A stretch of 64,000 nucleotides of DNA, from positions 27,949,716 through 28,013,715 of the forward strand of contig OZ024823.1 in assembly GCA_964016985.1 (NCBI GenBank). The letters run 5' to 3'. The stretch is from Anodontia alba. Its lineage: Eukaryota > Mollusca > Bivalvia > Lucinida > Lucinidae. A program made the translations under genes and the position numbers. A model generated the notes under the pieces. The model saw only the letters and a program-made list of their open reading frames with translations. It made no database searches and had not been told where the DNA came from. The first letter of the stretch is position 1. The number at the start of each line of letters is the position of its first letter. Below, piece after piece: positions 43,978-55,454 of the stretch.

Positions 43978-44006
43978 TGACGTCACAAACTCACAACAAT
44001 GGCGGC
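43978..44006 (+). promoter_or_regulatory. CRE-like site plus ATGGCGGC motif
   Basis: TGACGTCA (43978-43985) and, 13 nt on, ATGGCGGC (43999-44006), a YY1-type core. Resembles a promoter module; same motif pair at 7587-7612. Confidence 0.3.
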
Positions 44007-44245
44007 GCCCTTGACAGCCTTGTTTGAAATCTTCAAATACCCAATACTTTCTTAATTTTCAACAGATTTTGATAAAATTGGCGTCAATTTTCTCAGCAAA
44101 TATAGGTCTTTAACTTCAAACAGATTATTGATTTTGTGGGTGTTTTCCTTAAAGCATGTACGTAACATGCATAAGCAAACTATTAGTCAATAAATTGTTC
44201 AACTAACATAAACTATTTTTCTTCTTTACCATAGGGGCTGTTCTT

Positions 44246-44289
44246 AAAGGAAAGAATTTGCTCCCTCAGGGAGCAAATTCATTCCTTTA
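44246..44289. repeat. Near-perfect 44-nt hairpin
   Basis: GAATTTGCTCCCT-C-AGGGAGCAAATTC with outer AAAGGAA/TTCCTTT; one unpaired A per side. No termini of a known MITE around it. Confidence 0.6.
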
Positions 44290-44859
44290 TGAATAGCTTA
44301 TATTATAGAAGCGATACTTTGGAGAATTTTTGAGAGATTTTTCTTGGGTGTGCAATAAAATAATTCCGTTCTGGCTACGTCAGTGAAAAAGCTCAAAACC
44401 AGTCCTTTTTCTAGACATCTAGACAACCGACTTCATTTACCCAAGTTGTACTAATTCCGTGAACATCAAATCAGCGACACTGAAACTAGTTCTAGTGGCT
44501 ACATACATGCATAATGTTTTCCGCAGTGCATGACCAGAGTTTACACAGGTGCCGCTTATCTACAGCCATGCATTATTTTTTCGTCATTTTTGAAAGAACA
44601 TGGAATATTAAGTAAATAGGCAACATAGCAAATGAAAGCTTATCATCAATATTGACAGCGATCATACACATGGCAATGGATTTCCAGATCATATACAAAA
44701 TGTTGTAGAAACAATGTTGAAAGAAATTCAAACAACAAGCATAAATTTGCCAGAATATACATAAAATGTGGATGAAACTGTCTCGAACAATTTTCGTATA
44801 AACAACACTGTGTTGTTGAGTCATAAACAAAACATTGTGACACCAAAAACGAACATTAC

Positions 44860-46006
44860 TTATGCAAACAACACAACATTTCTGAGTCCAAGAGACAAGT
44901 TTGTGGAAGTAAAGACGACTACCGTTGAAACAAACGATATTAATTGTCGAGTTGCATGCAAAAATTTGTGCAAGCAAAGTCGCACTCCATCCCTGCAAAG
45001 CACACTAGATTGTCGGACGGAAGACACGAAGGTTTTAGACATGCTTTGAAAATTAAAACCCAGAGCAGTAAACCAAATGTAAAATGCAGACAAAATTGAT
45101 AGAAGAACAGTCATGTAGAGGAGTACATTTGGCATCGGTTCTTCTAGCCTTAGTATAATGATAAAAATAAATCTTACTATTCCGAAAGATATGCAAATAT
45201 TTCTGAAAACAGACAGTACAAGATGTTCGAAACCGTAAAATACACCTTGATGGTTAACGATTTTTCTTAATTCATATCGGCATAACATAGCAATAAATAA
45301 CATCAATATTAGTGTACCAATTTCTACGCCATATTTACAGCATACCATGGCATCGTCTACTTTGTCCAATGATGAAGATATTCTCCTGTTAATTTGTTGA
45401 CTTACAATACTGACTTTCTTTGCTGTATACGTTAGGTTACTCATGGTTTGTGCTGCAACTGGTATGACTTCTTTCTGTATTTTCTGGCTCAGCTGATGAC
45501 TTGTGTCGAGTAAACCATCCATAACATCTCTCACAACTTGCGTTGTTTGCTTTGCGTCCGGAATAAACTGATCCGATACAGAATCCCTTAACTTAGACAG
45601 CTCACGGTCAGTTTTAGCAGTGAATAACTTAATTGTTTGGTTTATATCAACCAGAGTATATCTAGCCGCTTCCATGGTTTTCTTCATATCTGGAATAAGC
45701 TCTGTCTGTATCTTTTCATCAAGATGAGTAGTGGTGTAGACGAAATTGTTCATTGCAGCCCTGACTACTTCCATAGTTTCCTTCGCGTCGGGGACCAATT
45801 GTTGTTCAATAATTTCTTTCAATTGTAGTAGAATCTTTCTCTCTTGAGAGCTTTCATACTGCCTGTTGCAGTCTCGACTTTCATCTCGCCCCCCACGGAA
45901 GTCAGATTCAATTTGCTTATACCCTGTATAAACATTATATACAGAGCTGACAACTTTTCCAATAATATCAAAAATCTGGGCGAAACCCCACATTGTCCCT
46001 CTTTTC
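44860..46006 (-). CDS. Unknown membrane protein with 11-mer-type repeats (terminal exon)
   Basis: Intronless frame; likely start ATG at 45993 (377 codons), stop at 44860. An acceptor-like ttttgttccag ends at 46007, so an untranslated or short 5' exon probably lies upstream; the 26 extra codons before it are mostly an (AAT)n run. Residues 64-195 hold four copies of a helical motif (LVPDAKETMEVVRAAM, LIPDMKKTMEAARYTL, FIPDAKQTTQVVRDVM, VIPVAAQTMSNLTYTA) spaced 33, 44 and 33 residues, i.e. multiples of 11. This pattern suits amphipathic helices lying on or beside membranes. Three hydrophobic segments follow (about 222-241, 265-282, 289-311), then a Ser/Cys-rich tail. No family recognised. A hydrophobic frame overlapping the 3' end (44573-44998) may be a shadow or a frameshifted extension. 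Confidence 0.65.
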
Positions 46007-46022
46007 CTGGAACAAAATGGAT

Positions 46023-46055
46023 CATAATCATTATTATTATTATTATTATTATTAA
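46023..46055. repeat. (ATT)n microsatellite
   Basis: Eight or so ATT units directly upstream (minus strand) of the acceptor of the membrane-protein exon. Confidence 0.8.
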
Positions 46056-46722
46056 CTGTACTGGTAATCAAAGAAACCTGAGCATTTTTATGTGCTTTCG
46101 GTAGGATTCGGCCTTCTTCAGAGCTTTAAAAGAACATAATTACATATTTGTAAGATACCATGTAAACAACAAAATGCGTGCAAAAACGAGGCAAAAATAC
46201 ATATAAAAAAGTAATTACAGTTTTTATAAAGCAAAATTAGAAATTCTAACTAGTATATGAAATTCCAAATACATTTAGATAGTACATGTCCTTCTGGGGC
46301 CTATCATTCAACACCACACAATTTCCCTGTGCTGTTTGGCCTTTTGCACAGCTATTATACTATGAAATATTACAAAGTATAGCATTTATTGAATACAACC
46401 TACGGAAACTTATAAACTGTCAGAAGATTGACCTCAAGGTAAGGGTCTGTTTTGAGAGTCAGCCTCCCTTGTTGATACCATATGGTCGCAAAGCGCTCAG
46501 ACGTCTGCTCCAGTAGATTACTTGGTTTTCACGGGCTTTCTTTGTTTGGTCGGTCCACTTTAGGTTATGGTCTGTAGAACACAAGGAGGCCTGACTCAAG
46601 AAGTCATGTTCTGTTGCGGTCCGACAGGGTGTCTTTCAAGTCTGTAGTGCTTCTAGTCATCGCGATGGCCGTTAATTATTTTATCAAATGGGCGTTTTGT
46701 TTCCTGCACCCTTATCAGCCTT
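46056..46722. other. Putative 5' region of the membrane-protein gene
   Basis: No second exon could be fixed. A hydrophobic 76-codon + frame (46286-46516) has no support. Confidence 0.35.
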
Positions 46723-46881
46723 CATTACGAAAACACACCTATTCAAATATTTTGAAAATTTCACCACCAAAAAAAAAAAAAAAAAAAAAAAAAAAACTGA
46801 AATTTTTCAGATAAAAATTCTGATATTTTTCAATTTTCTGCTCAAAACATAGATTGAGGTATTCGTTAGAACCGCCTCGAT
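46723..46881 (-). mobile_element. MITE family E copy 14, cut at hairpin apex
   Basis: Reverse. Left terminus and left arm present (an A-run at about 46770-46795); sequence stops at ...AGAACCGCCTCGATG, exactly the hairpin apex, with the whole right half missing. Confidence 0.85.
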
Positions 46882-47040
46882 GTATAAGTGAAGATACCCA
46901 GGAAACTCCTAATACCTTAAGCTTTTTGGACAGTTTTCAGTAGTCGAGATTCAGCCTTCTTGACTCGCAGCTTAACCCTAAACATACAATCTGGACGGAA
47001 TCCGTTTTTATAGTTTCTAGCCTTCTTTCTTTTTGCATAA

Positions 47041-47262
47041 GGTGGACTTCGCCATGCGAACACGTGTTTTCGAGCATATGCGGACAATGAAGGCCCAGAT
47101 CAGTCTGCGCATGCGCGCAGTGTGATCAGGGCCTTCACTGTCCGCTAACACTATCCCTGGATACTACAAAATGTATAAATGGCGAGCAAAAGCCCGGGTG
47201 CTACGTTGCGCATGTGCAAGATGATGTGAATCCGAAGGCACTTTTTCGCTTGGCGCGGCCTA
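47041..47262. repeat. Family F repeat copy 2
   Basis: Contains the palindrome AGTCTGCGCATGCGCGCAGT and GATCAGGGCCTTCACTGTCC, and aligns with 39475-39700 through CGCTTGGCGCGGCC. Confidence 0.65.
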
Positions 47263-47839
47263 GATAATATCTGAGTTATGTGCTAGAGACTAATATCGAC
47301 TGAGCAGTGAGCAGTAGCCTCATTCTAGCCAATGAATAGATTCTAAAAGGCGTGACCCTTTAGAGCAACACACACACACACACACAATATTGAAAACAGG
47401 CAACTGAATTGTCAAGTTTTCTGGGCCCGACTAGCCTGTTTCGACCAATTACATGTACGCCTCATCAGTGATTTCATCAGAAGTCTTCTTTAGTATGCCA
47501 TGTGAACGACATTTGAAGCACCGCGAAGGTGTCCCTAGAATGTTAATGTTTAAATTTATAGCCGTTTGAGGACCGACCACCTTGTGGTGTAAACATTGAC
47601 TGAGGAACTTACAATGTATATATACGAAATTGTGTGTTGTGTTGAAAAATGGGCCCGAGAAGGGCACGCACTATCTAAAGGTACCGAGAAATTTTAATAC
47701 TAGTTAGAATTACTAAACTTTCTTTCAAAAAAAGTACAGTAATTAGTATTTATTATAGTTTTGCCTCGTTTTTTTAAACATTAAAAATTATTGTTTACAT
47801 TTTTCTTCCATTTATCTCCAAACATATACATAAGTTATA
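47263..47839. other. Unassigned intergenic sequence
   Basis: (CA)n at about 47371-47387. No gene seen. Confidence 0.4.
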
Positions 47840-48278
47840 ATGAAATTCTCAAGGAGGCTAAAATCTGTTGTCAGTAAATTTTATGGAAACAAGATGCTAT
47901 CGAAAGTAGCGGATATTTATGTCAAACGGTGTCCAAAGATTAGCATACGCAACGACAGTTTAATATATGGCAATGCACCAGCCAGCAAAATTGTTCAGGA
48001 CTATCTGCGCACCCAATGCATCCAACAGCAACCACAGCCCCGTATTCTGCAGATCTTACTTTTTCCTCTTTCCAAGACTAGAAGTATTTTATCCGGTAGG
48101 CATTCTAGCTGTAGAAGTGCTTAGTAATGCGATATATCAGAGCCTCAAAACTATACCAAGGGCAGACTACTTTGCAGCGTTCCGTTCAGGGATTTCGAAA
48201 CTTGAAAAGTGTATTTCTATTAAGGAAGTTTATGTTGATGGAATGAAGTCATTTTGTTTGATAATATTGTTTCTATAG
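47840..48278 (+). pseudogene. Possible coding remnant, frameshifted
   Basis: Two overlapping + frames: KFSRRLKSVVSKFYGNKMLS and onward (47840-48124), and in the next frame LFPRLEVFYPVGILAVEVLS through YVDGMKSF (48060-48278). They read as one protein if a +1 shift occurs near 48065. Composition looks protein-like (basic start, hydrophobic then charged end) but I recognise no family. It could be a host pseudogene, a retroelement piece or chance. Confidence 0.25.
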
Positions 48279-48827
48279 CACCAGTATCAGAACTTTCTTA
48301 ACGACCCTCGTACAAAAATGATTTCAGTATCCTTCCTGGATCAAGTGCTACCGAAACGCATGGTAAGCAAACGTTGCTCGATGCTAGGCTTGTTTGAATT
48401 TTGGGAAACCTTCAGAATATTTGTATATTGTTTTCGAAATTTCTTCCATGCTGCGGTGATTAATGACGTCATATAAAAGACAGTACTTTGTAAACATCTC
48501 TAGCTTAAAATGCTTTAAAATCTGAGTGATAGATGGTACGCTATTTTGTAACTTTAGTTGTGTCTCATTCCCCCAAGTCAGAGCAAAACAATATGACAAA
48601 GCAAAGTGTAATGCAAATCTTTTTTGAGTAGTATATATTGACAACACTTGCACGACTGCTAGTATGTAAATTTACAATACACACATTATACATAGTAAAA
48701 TTAGGTCATACAGACTGATTGCGCATATCGCACTAAACTCAGACTGATTTGTCCATTTATACGCTTAGAATAAAATTTCAACAAACGGTATCTGGAGAGT
48801 AGTATTTTTTATTTTTTTATTTTTTTT
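48279..48827. other. Unassigned intergenic sequence
   Basis: A/T-rich; nothing recognised. Confidence 0.4.
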
Positions 48828-48976
48828 TTTGCCAGAAAAAAGGTTTTGACAAATTGCAAATTGTCTCAATAGAGATATTTTTGCATGAAATGTCAAATCT
48901 TATTTTCTGGGAAAAAGGGGAAACTTTTCATCATTTTGTTGTCTGCTGTATTACCCCAGAGCGTGGTAAAAGTTAA
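48828..48976. mobile_element. MITE family G copy 1, left end missing
   Basis: GACAAATTGCAAATTGTCTC...GCATGAAATGTCAAATC core, ending GCGTGGTAAAAGTTAA. Confidence 0.6.
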
Positions 48977-49056
48977 AGTTCACCCACACCACTGCTGCAA
49001 TATTTACAAGATCTAACTGATTTCTGACGATCCTGCATCTCAACCTAAACAGCTTA

Positions 49057-49334
49057 CATTACGCAAACACGCCTATTCAAATACACTGAAAATTTTACCA
49101 CCAAAAAATGTAAAATTTCAGACAAAAATTCTGATATTTATTATATTTCTGCTCAAAACATAGATTGTGGGTACTCGTTAGAACCGCCTCGGCGAGGCGG
49201 TTCTAACGAGTACCCACAGTATATGTGTTTGAGCAGAAATAAGAAAAATAATGTATACCCCTGTAAACCCAAGTTTTACAACATAAAAGTGGGGTTTAAA
49301 GGTTTCAACATTATATAGGTATGTTTTCGTGATG
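49057..49334 (-). mobile_element. MITE family E copy 15
   Basis: Reverse, full length. Right side continues gtctcacatgga and then a second terminus GGCATGTTTTCGTGATG (49347-49363), so it has a doubled right end. The same 13-bp spacer follows copy 10. Confidence 0.9.
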
Positions 49335-49629
49335 GTCTCACATGGAGGCATGTTTTCGTGATGACATACAGCTTAAGCCAAATTGGTTTATATTTCCCTG
49401 GGAAGAGTCAGTAGTCCAATAGACCTTCACGCCTGCTGAAACTCTGACTGGACTGATTTAAGTAAAAGGTACAGAAAGAGGGAAATTCCTGAAAACTTAA
49501 ACAAACTTTTGTCCTGTTACATGTATGTTAATATACTCATACAAATTTGAAAACATTCCACCATTAAGAAGAGGCGATACAAAGCAGACAAGACATTTTA
49601 TGTTTTAATTTAATCGCCTATTATCATAT

Positions 49630-49916
49630 AAATCACGAAAACACGCCAATATAATTTTGACCCCCTTAAACCACTTTTTTATATAGTAAAACTGGAGTTT
49701 ATCGGGGTATACATTATTTTCCTTAATTCTGCTCAAAAACATAGCTTGTGGGTACTCGTTAGAACCGCCTCACCGAGGCAATTCTAACGAGTACCAACAA
49801 TCTATGTTTAGAGCAGAAATATGAAAAAATATCAGATTTTGTTTTATCTGAAAATTTTCATTTTTTTTTTTGTGGTATAATTTTCAGTATATTTGAATAG
49901 GCATGTTTTCGTAATG
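49630..49916 (+). mobile_element. MITE family E copy 16
   Basis: Forward; terminus AATCACGAAAACACGCC. Hairpin with single-arm changes (GGCAATTC, GTACCAACAATC). Confidence 0.88.
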
Positions 49917-50256
49917 TCATGCGCTGGTGGTGTCGTAGGTAGTGTTAGTATTTTTTCCTCATCTCGTTTTCTTTCGAAGCCTTTGGAAAGTTGTTCCTCG
50001 TGATGATAGCATTTCCGGAATACCTTCACTTATATTTTTGCGAGCATTCGTAAATGTCCGCGAACACATTGCTTCACTTAACCAAGCCAAGGACTAAGCT
50101 CAGATTTTGAGTGTGTTTGGGAACGTTTTTCACAAACTTAATTGCAATTATATAAACGATTATTGTAAAATATAAATTCGTCTAACGTAATTTTAAAATA
50201 GGTATTAACCGTTATTCCCTTTGACGGGGCTACAAAGACACCCTTTTAGATTTTTA

Positions 50257-50476
50257 TTAATATTACTCTTTACCACTCTCTGAGTTAATTCAGCAGACGA
50301 CAATTTTGTAACATTTTTCTTATTTTCCCCAAAAAACAGAATCTGACATTTCATGCACATTGTTTCTAAATGGAGACAATTTGCTTGAAATATCAAATCC
50401 TGTTTTCTAGGAATAATAAGAAAACATATTTCAATATGTCGCCTGCTGAAAATTTTACTAAGAGTGCTAAGCGTTA
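50257..50476. mobile_element. MITE family G copy 2 (TTAA-flanked)
   Basis: TTAA at both ends; CTTTACCACTCTCTGAG at left and complement of TTTTACTAAGAGTGCTAAGC at right. Internal pair GACATTTCATGCACATTGT/complement. Confidence 0.7.
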
Positions 50477-50513
50477 ACTCGACTACATTATATATTAACA
50501 CTTATCAGATTCA

Positions 50514-50726
50514 TTAACGCTTAGCACTCTGGGTAAAATTTTCAGCAGACGACATTTTGAAATATTTTTCTTATTTTTCTCAGAAAACAGGATATGACAT
50601 TTCATGCAAATTGTCTCCTAAAGAGACAATTTGCATGAAATGTCTAATCCTGTTTTGTGGGAAAAATAAGAAAAATATCATCAATCTGTCGTCTGCTGAA
50701 AATGCCCAGAGAGTGGTAAAGGTTAA
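50514..50726. mobile_element. MITE family G copy 3 (TTAA-flanked)
   Basis: TTAA-CGCTTAGCACTCTGGG at left and complement TTAA-CCTTTACCACTCTCTGGG at right. Perfect core ATTTCATGCAAATTGTCTC/complement. Inverted neighbour of copy 2, 37 bp away. TTAA plus CCT-type termini suggest piggyBac-type mobilisation. Confidence 0.75.
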
Positions 50727-50905
50727 TGTACAAGACAGGCAATATAATGAACGCAATATTTGTTCATGTTCTTGCAGCAAACAAACATACACAAAAGTTA
50801 TTCGAACTTGCCGCCATTTTGTTGAGCCAAAAGACAACGCACAGTATAGATTGCTTGCAAACTCGCTTCCGTCCGCCGAAAACTGTCACACCTGAATGAG
50901 TAATT

Positions 50906-51180
50906 TATTATGAAAACATGCCTATTCAAATAAGAAAATCTCACTACCAAAAACTGAAAGTTTTCAGATAAAAAATCTGATATTTTTCATATTTCTGCTC
51001 AAAACATAGATTGTGGGTACTCGTTAGAACCGCCTCGCCGAGGCGATTCTAACAAGTACCCACAATCTATGTTATTGAGCAGAAATAAGAAAAATATTGT
51101 ATACCCCTGTAAACCCCTGTTTTACTATATAAAAGTGGGGTTTATGGGGGTTAAAATTATATAGACGTGTTTTCGTAATG
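50906..51180 (-). mobile_element. MITE family E copy 17
   Basis: Reverse. Left terminus diverged (TTATTATGAAAACATGCC), right TTTTCGTAATG intact; hairpin nearly perfect. Confidence 0.88.
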
Positions 51181-51303
51181 TTGCAAGCGTCATGAACCTT
51201 CGTGAGTGGTCCACTTTTCTGAAGGCAGCAGTTATGTTATCACGCATTCGTGCAATATGTTAATATAATTCATGGCCTTTCCCCTTAAAAATATACTAAG
51301 TAA

Positions 51304-51545
51304 TTAACCCATTTATGCCGAGTGGACTCTGCTATCGCAACGGTTTGGACAGGTCCGTTTTCAATAGACGGGGTGTCCGGCTGGTTTTTAATAAAACCAT
51401 GTTTTATAGAAATTTCTGTATTTATTGCTTAGATGTATTGCAAACAGAGTAGACAATGATCAGACACTGCGTTATGCGGCCTCTGATCTGGGATTACACT
51501 GTTCGTCAATGTATTTCAATTAGACGCCAGGCTTAAATGAGCTAA
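51304..51545. mobile_element. MITE family B copy, TTAACCCATTTATGCC end
   Basis: Clean left end TTAA-CCCATTTATGCCGAG; right end GGCTTAAATGAGCTAA. Core AGTAGACAATGATCAGACAC...CCTCTGATCTGGGAT. Confidence 0.7.
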
Positions 51546-52218
51546 TATGTATGTCCAATGGGAACTGCGAAGAAGAATCACGAACCGCCGATGTTACGTG
51601 CTCTGCGCACGTCAGTAAACTCGTCGAGTAACCAATGATGGTGTAAACGAAATGTAGAGGCTATTGACATATGAAGCAAGTGATGATAATTTGGACGTAG
51701 ATATAGGTAGCACCTATTAAATTCATATTACCAGAAAATAAAAACGGATAAGCAAATCTAAATTATGGGGGAACATGGGGTGTTAATCACATGGACAAGA
51801 CAGCGTAATGGTCCTGTTTTATGAATATTAGATAAATGTGAACATTGCCCATGCATACGATGTTTAGTTCACAGCCTTCACATGTGGCATCTAGACCTGT
51901 ATCACGGCTCCTGGAAAGTGTCAACAGCCTTTAAATTACGGAAAGACGTGGTGTAACACTCGACATAACCATGATTAAAATAACTGCCTACATGTAGCAA
52001 GATTACCAAATAGCTTTTTTTACCTTCTCTTCAAGAAAGAATTCACTCGCACTTCCGGCTACCACAAGAATAGTAATGAACATCAAACGGAACGTTCTTT
52101 AAATCTGTACACTATAGTGTCAGAAGTAGAAAATATTTACCTGTATAGCACTTCAGTGTCAAATGAAGAAAACCATGCGCAGACGTTATGGGAAGTCGGA
52201 ACGGTCCAAATAATAACT
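51546..52218. other. Unassigned intergenic sequence
   Basis: No gene or repeat recognised. Confidence 0.4.
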
Positions 52219-52737
52219 TGAGCCACAACATCAGAAAACGTACCTTCGGCCATGTGCGCCCATCAAAAATTCATATCAGCTCGCGTATTCACGTAGTCTG
52301 ATCAGAATATTCACTAGGCGCATTTTGGATAGCCAAGCCATTACGAAAACACGCCTATTCAAATTATATAGAAAATTTCACCTCCAAAAACTGAAAATTT
52401 TCAGATAAAAAACTGATATTTTTCACATTTCTGCTAAAAACACAGATTGTTGGTACTCGTTAGAACCGCCTCGATGAGGCGGTTCTAACGAGTACCACAA
52501 TCTATGTTTTTTAGCAGAAATAAGACAAATAATGTATACCCCTGTAAACCCCAGTTTTACTATATAAAAGTGGGGTTTAAGGGGGTCAAAATTATAGAGG
52601 CATGTTTTCGTGACGATAGAAGGTTTCTTTATACGGATAACGAAGACTTTGATCGATCTGCACGAATGCATGGGCTGATTTGAGTCTTCGTGGGCGCACA
52701 TATCGGAAAGTACGTTTCTTATGTTGTGGCTCAAATC
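52219..52737. mobile_element. Family M MITE split by MITE E
   Basis: Ends TTGAGCCACAACATCAGAAA and complement of TTTCTTATGTTGTGGCTCAA. The two halves join at AGCCAAG|GATAG when the E element is removed, matching AGCCAAGGATG on the complement of the intact copy at 42345. Confidence 0.75.
52339..52615 (-). mobile_element. MITE family E copy 18, inside family M
   Basis: Reverse, 277 bp, termini CATTACGAAAACACGCC and CATGTTTTCGTGACG. Outer arms diverged slightly (CTGCTAAAAACACAG). Confidence 0.9.
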
Positions 52738-52885
52738 TTTTACATAATGTTGCACAATTGAAATGTCAGCGATTGCAAAAACTGATAAGAAGTAACAATT
52801 GAAATATACCTACATGTACCTGCATAAAGCACTCAGTTAGTAAATACATTGTTAGTGCAGCAAACACGAATGAATCGGGGCGACA

Positions 52886-53088
52886 TTAATCTTACCACTC
52901 TCTGGGCTTATTCAGCAGACGACGAATTGATGATAGTTTTCTTATTTTTCCCAGAAAACAGAATTTGACATTTCATGCAAATTGTCTCCATTGGTGATAA
53001 TTTGCATTAAATGTTAAAACCTGTTTTCTAGAAAAAGAAGAAACAATATTTCAATATGGCATCTGCTGATAAGTTTACCCCAGAATAA
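52886..53088. mobile_element. MITE family G copy 4
   Basis: TTAA-TCTTACCACTCTCTGGGC at left; right end AAGTTTACCCCAGAATAATA diverged. Core ATTTCATGCAAATTGTCTCC/complement. Confidence 0.65.
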
Positions 53089-53144
53089 TATGTATTAAGA
53101 TACAAGAAATGACCTACTAGATAAAAATATTGGCGAAGCTACCT

Positions 53145-53238
53145 AAAAATTTTCAAATACACTGAAAATTTTACCACCAAAAAATTGAAATTATCATAAA
53201 AAATTCTGATATTTTTCATATTTCTGCTCAAAAACATG
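53145..53238 (-). mobile_element. MITE family E copy 19, fragment
   Basis: Only the segment from TTCAAATACACTGAAAATTT to CTGCTCAAAAACATGG; breaks inside the left arm where a LINE 3' end begins. Confidence 0.75.
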
Positions 53239-54360
53239 GTTTGGTTGGTAGAGTAGGGTTGCATTTTTCCGACAGGGTAGTCAATAATTCCCGCCTGAGG
53301 TCTGTATACTGATCACATACTAACAAGAAATGGTGATTGTCTTCCACAGAACCGCATGCGCATCTTGGGCTGTCTATAAGATTTTTAGAAAACAAGTGTT
53401 GGCGAAGAGAGCTGCATTTAGTTCTAAGTCTGGCGTGATAAATCTGACCAATTCTTTTGCCTGTGAAATAGTAAGAAGGTGGTAGGTTAATATTGCCGTT
53501 TATCCTGGTTTTAAATATGTTGAGAATAGATGAATTACGTGTTTTTTCCGGGAGTTCATTCCATTCGCGAACAGCAGACGGCAAAAAGGAGTTTTAATAA
53601 AGTTGGGAATTTGCATGTATGATTTGAAGATCATTGGCATTACGCAATGGGTAAGATGATGTACTTCCTACGGTAGGAGGTACAAGTGAGCAGAGGTAAT
53701 CAGGAGAAAGATCATTTTGCATTTTGTAGAAAAAAGTCAGTTTGTGTTTATTCCTCCCTGAAGACAAAGTTTCCCATCCTGTTTCCAACAAAAGTGAATT
53801 TATTGAGACTAATTTTGTTGCCCCTGTGACAATACGTGCGGCTTAATTCTGGATTTTTTCTAGTTCAATCGATTCGTATTGTGCACAATTATTCCATATG
53901 ACATCAGCGTATTCTAATAAAGGACGAATAAAAGAAAAGTATATGGTCTGGAGAGATCTCTTATCTAATTTGAACTTCAATTTACGCATAACATTTATTC
54001 GATTCCATGCCTTTGTCTTAATATGTTCAATATGATTGTGCCAACTGCAGTCGTTTGAAAAAATAACACCTAGATGCTTATGTGACGTAACTTCATAAAT
54101 TTGTGTTTCATCCATCGAAACTGGAGGGTGGTACGGTTTGTTAAGTTTTCTTGAAAATGGTATAGATTCAGACTTTGCGGGATTTAATGTTACTAACCAC
54201 TGTTGGGCCCAACGACTAACTTTTTTCTAGGTCTAAGTTAAGTGTTTCGGCTCCTGAATAGCGTCGTCCACTATGATATATAGACTGGTATCATCTGCAA
54301 AGAGCCTTATGGGAGAATTAATATCTTCGACAATATCATTTATATTATTTAGTTTTAACA
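53239..54360 (-). pseudogene. LINE (Jockey/CR1-like) RT C-terminal fragment
   Basis: One minus-strand frame with several in-frame stops. RT motif RLFADDTSLY (catalytic FADD) at about 54290-54305, then SRWAQQWLVTLNPAKSE, HKHLGVIFSN, RPLLEYADVIWNNC, ARIVTGATKLVS, NKHKLTFFYKMQNDLSPDYL and FLPSAVREWNELPE, ending with CACGSVEDNHHFLLVC and a stop at 53228. The order and motifs are those of the RT thumb and C-terminal region of Jockey/CR1-type LINEs. Stops occur after KHLT (about 54230), after EKIQN (about 53846) and after NSQLY (about 53594). Everything upstream of FADD is missing: a 5'-truncated dead copy. Confidence 0.85.
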
Positions 54361-55261
54361 GCTCTATTTCTGCTGTGCATCAGTTCAGTGCCATTAAAGT
54401 AAAAGCGTAGCTACCAATGGAAGCTGTTTAAAGCACTTATATTACTAATGCAGTCATTAAATAGGCAAGGTAAATGAAAACCTTACTTTTATAAAAAGAA
54501 AGCAAGAGGGAATTTTTTTTGGATATGCTATATCTATAGATATTTTTTGGGGTAAGGCTGATATACCGGACATTTATTTTTGGTGTAGCATATATACCTT
54601 ATATTTTTGGGTAAACACTAGATGCTGGGAACCAGCCTATGTATCAGATAAAATTCAGAGTACCACCCCGCCCCCCCGCCCCCTCCCCCCCTTCTAAACA
54701 CACACACACACACACACAACCACCTGGCTTCGAATGGTCAGTAGGAAAGCTACAGGAGCGTGTACTTAAACTAGTTTTACTCGCGCGAAACCCCACCTTA
54801 AATTCTGATACATCTCCAGATTACAAGTACATTTAATATGTTCGGCTCGCATAGGGGTTCTTTACCTCTTCTGTGAAACATCACAGAGAAACGGGTATTA
54901 TAAAAAAAACACTGTGATGAAACAAAGCAAACATCTCTATGGCGATCTGTACATGTAGACAGAACACAAGAAAACCACGTCGGACCACGATGGGCTCACC
55001 ACAGACTTTGATCGTAAAGCTCCGACCTTCTGAAATAGATTCAGGACGGAGCCGTCATTAGTCTGAGGACTAATCCACCGTCGTAAAGACAGAATCAAAG
55101 TTGTCAAACCATGATGCGGTTAACAACCATGGAGGCAGTTTGCCGCCAAATTGCCAACTATCTTTTTGTAGCACTGAAGTTTCAAACTTTTTAAAAAGTG
55201 TTCCGAAAAATCAGTCTTGCCAACAATATTTCTGAATTTGAAATGGTGTCTGGTTATTTAT
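54361..55261. other. Unassigned intergenic sequence
   Basis: C-run/(CA)n stretch at 54660-54720 (ccccgcccccccgccccctc then cacacaca). No gene seen. Confidence 0.45.
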
Positions 55262-55423
55262 TTATTTTTTTTATTATATCATGTTTTATAGAAAGTCCTG
55301 AATTAAAGGCAAACAGTGTTGATCCTGATCAGATGCTCACTTCTGTGACATCTGATCTTGATCTACACTGTTTGCCATTGTTCTTTTTATGGAACGCTAT
55401 ATAGGTATAAATGGGTGTAACAT
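55262..55423. mobile_element. Family B MITE, partial
   Basis: GGCAAACAGTGTTGATCCTG...GATCTACACTGTTTGCC palindrome and right end GGTATAAATGGGTGTAA. Confidence 0.6.
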
Positions 55424-55454
55424 TAACCTGCAGGCTTTAAATAAAAGCTAACAT

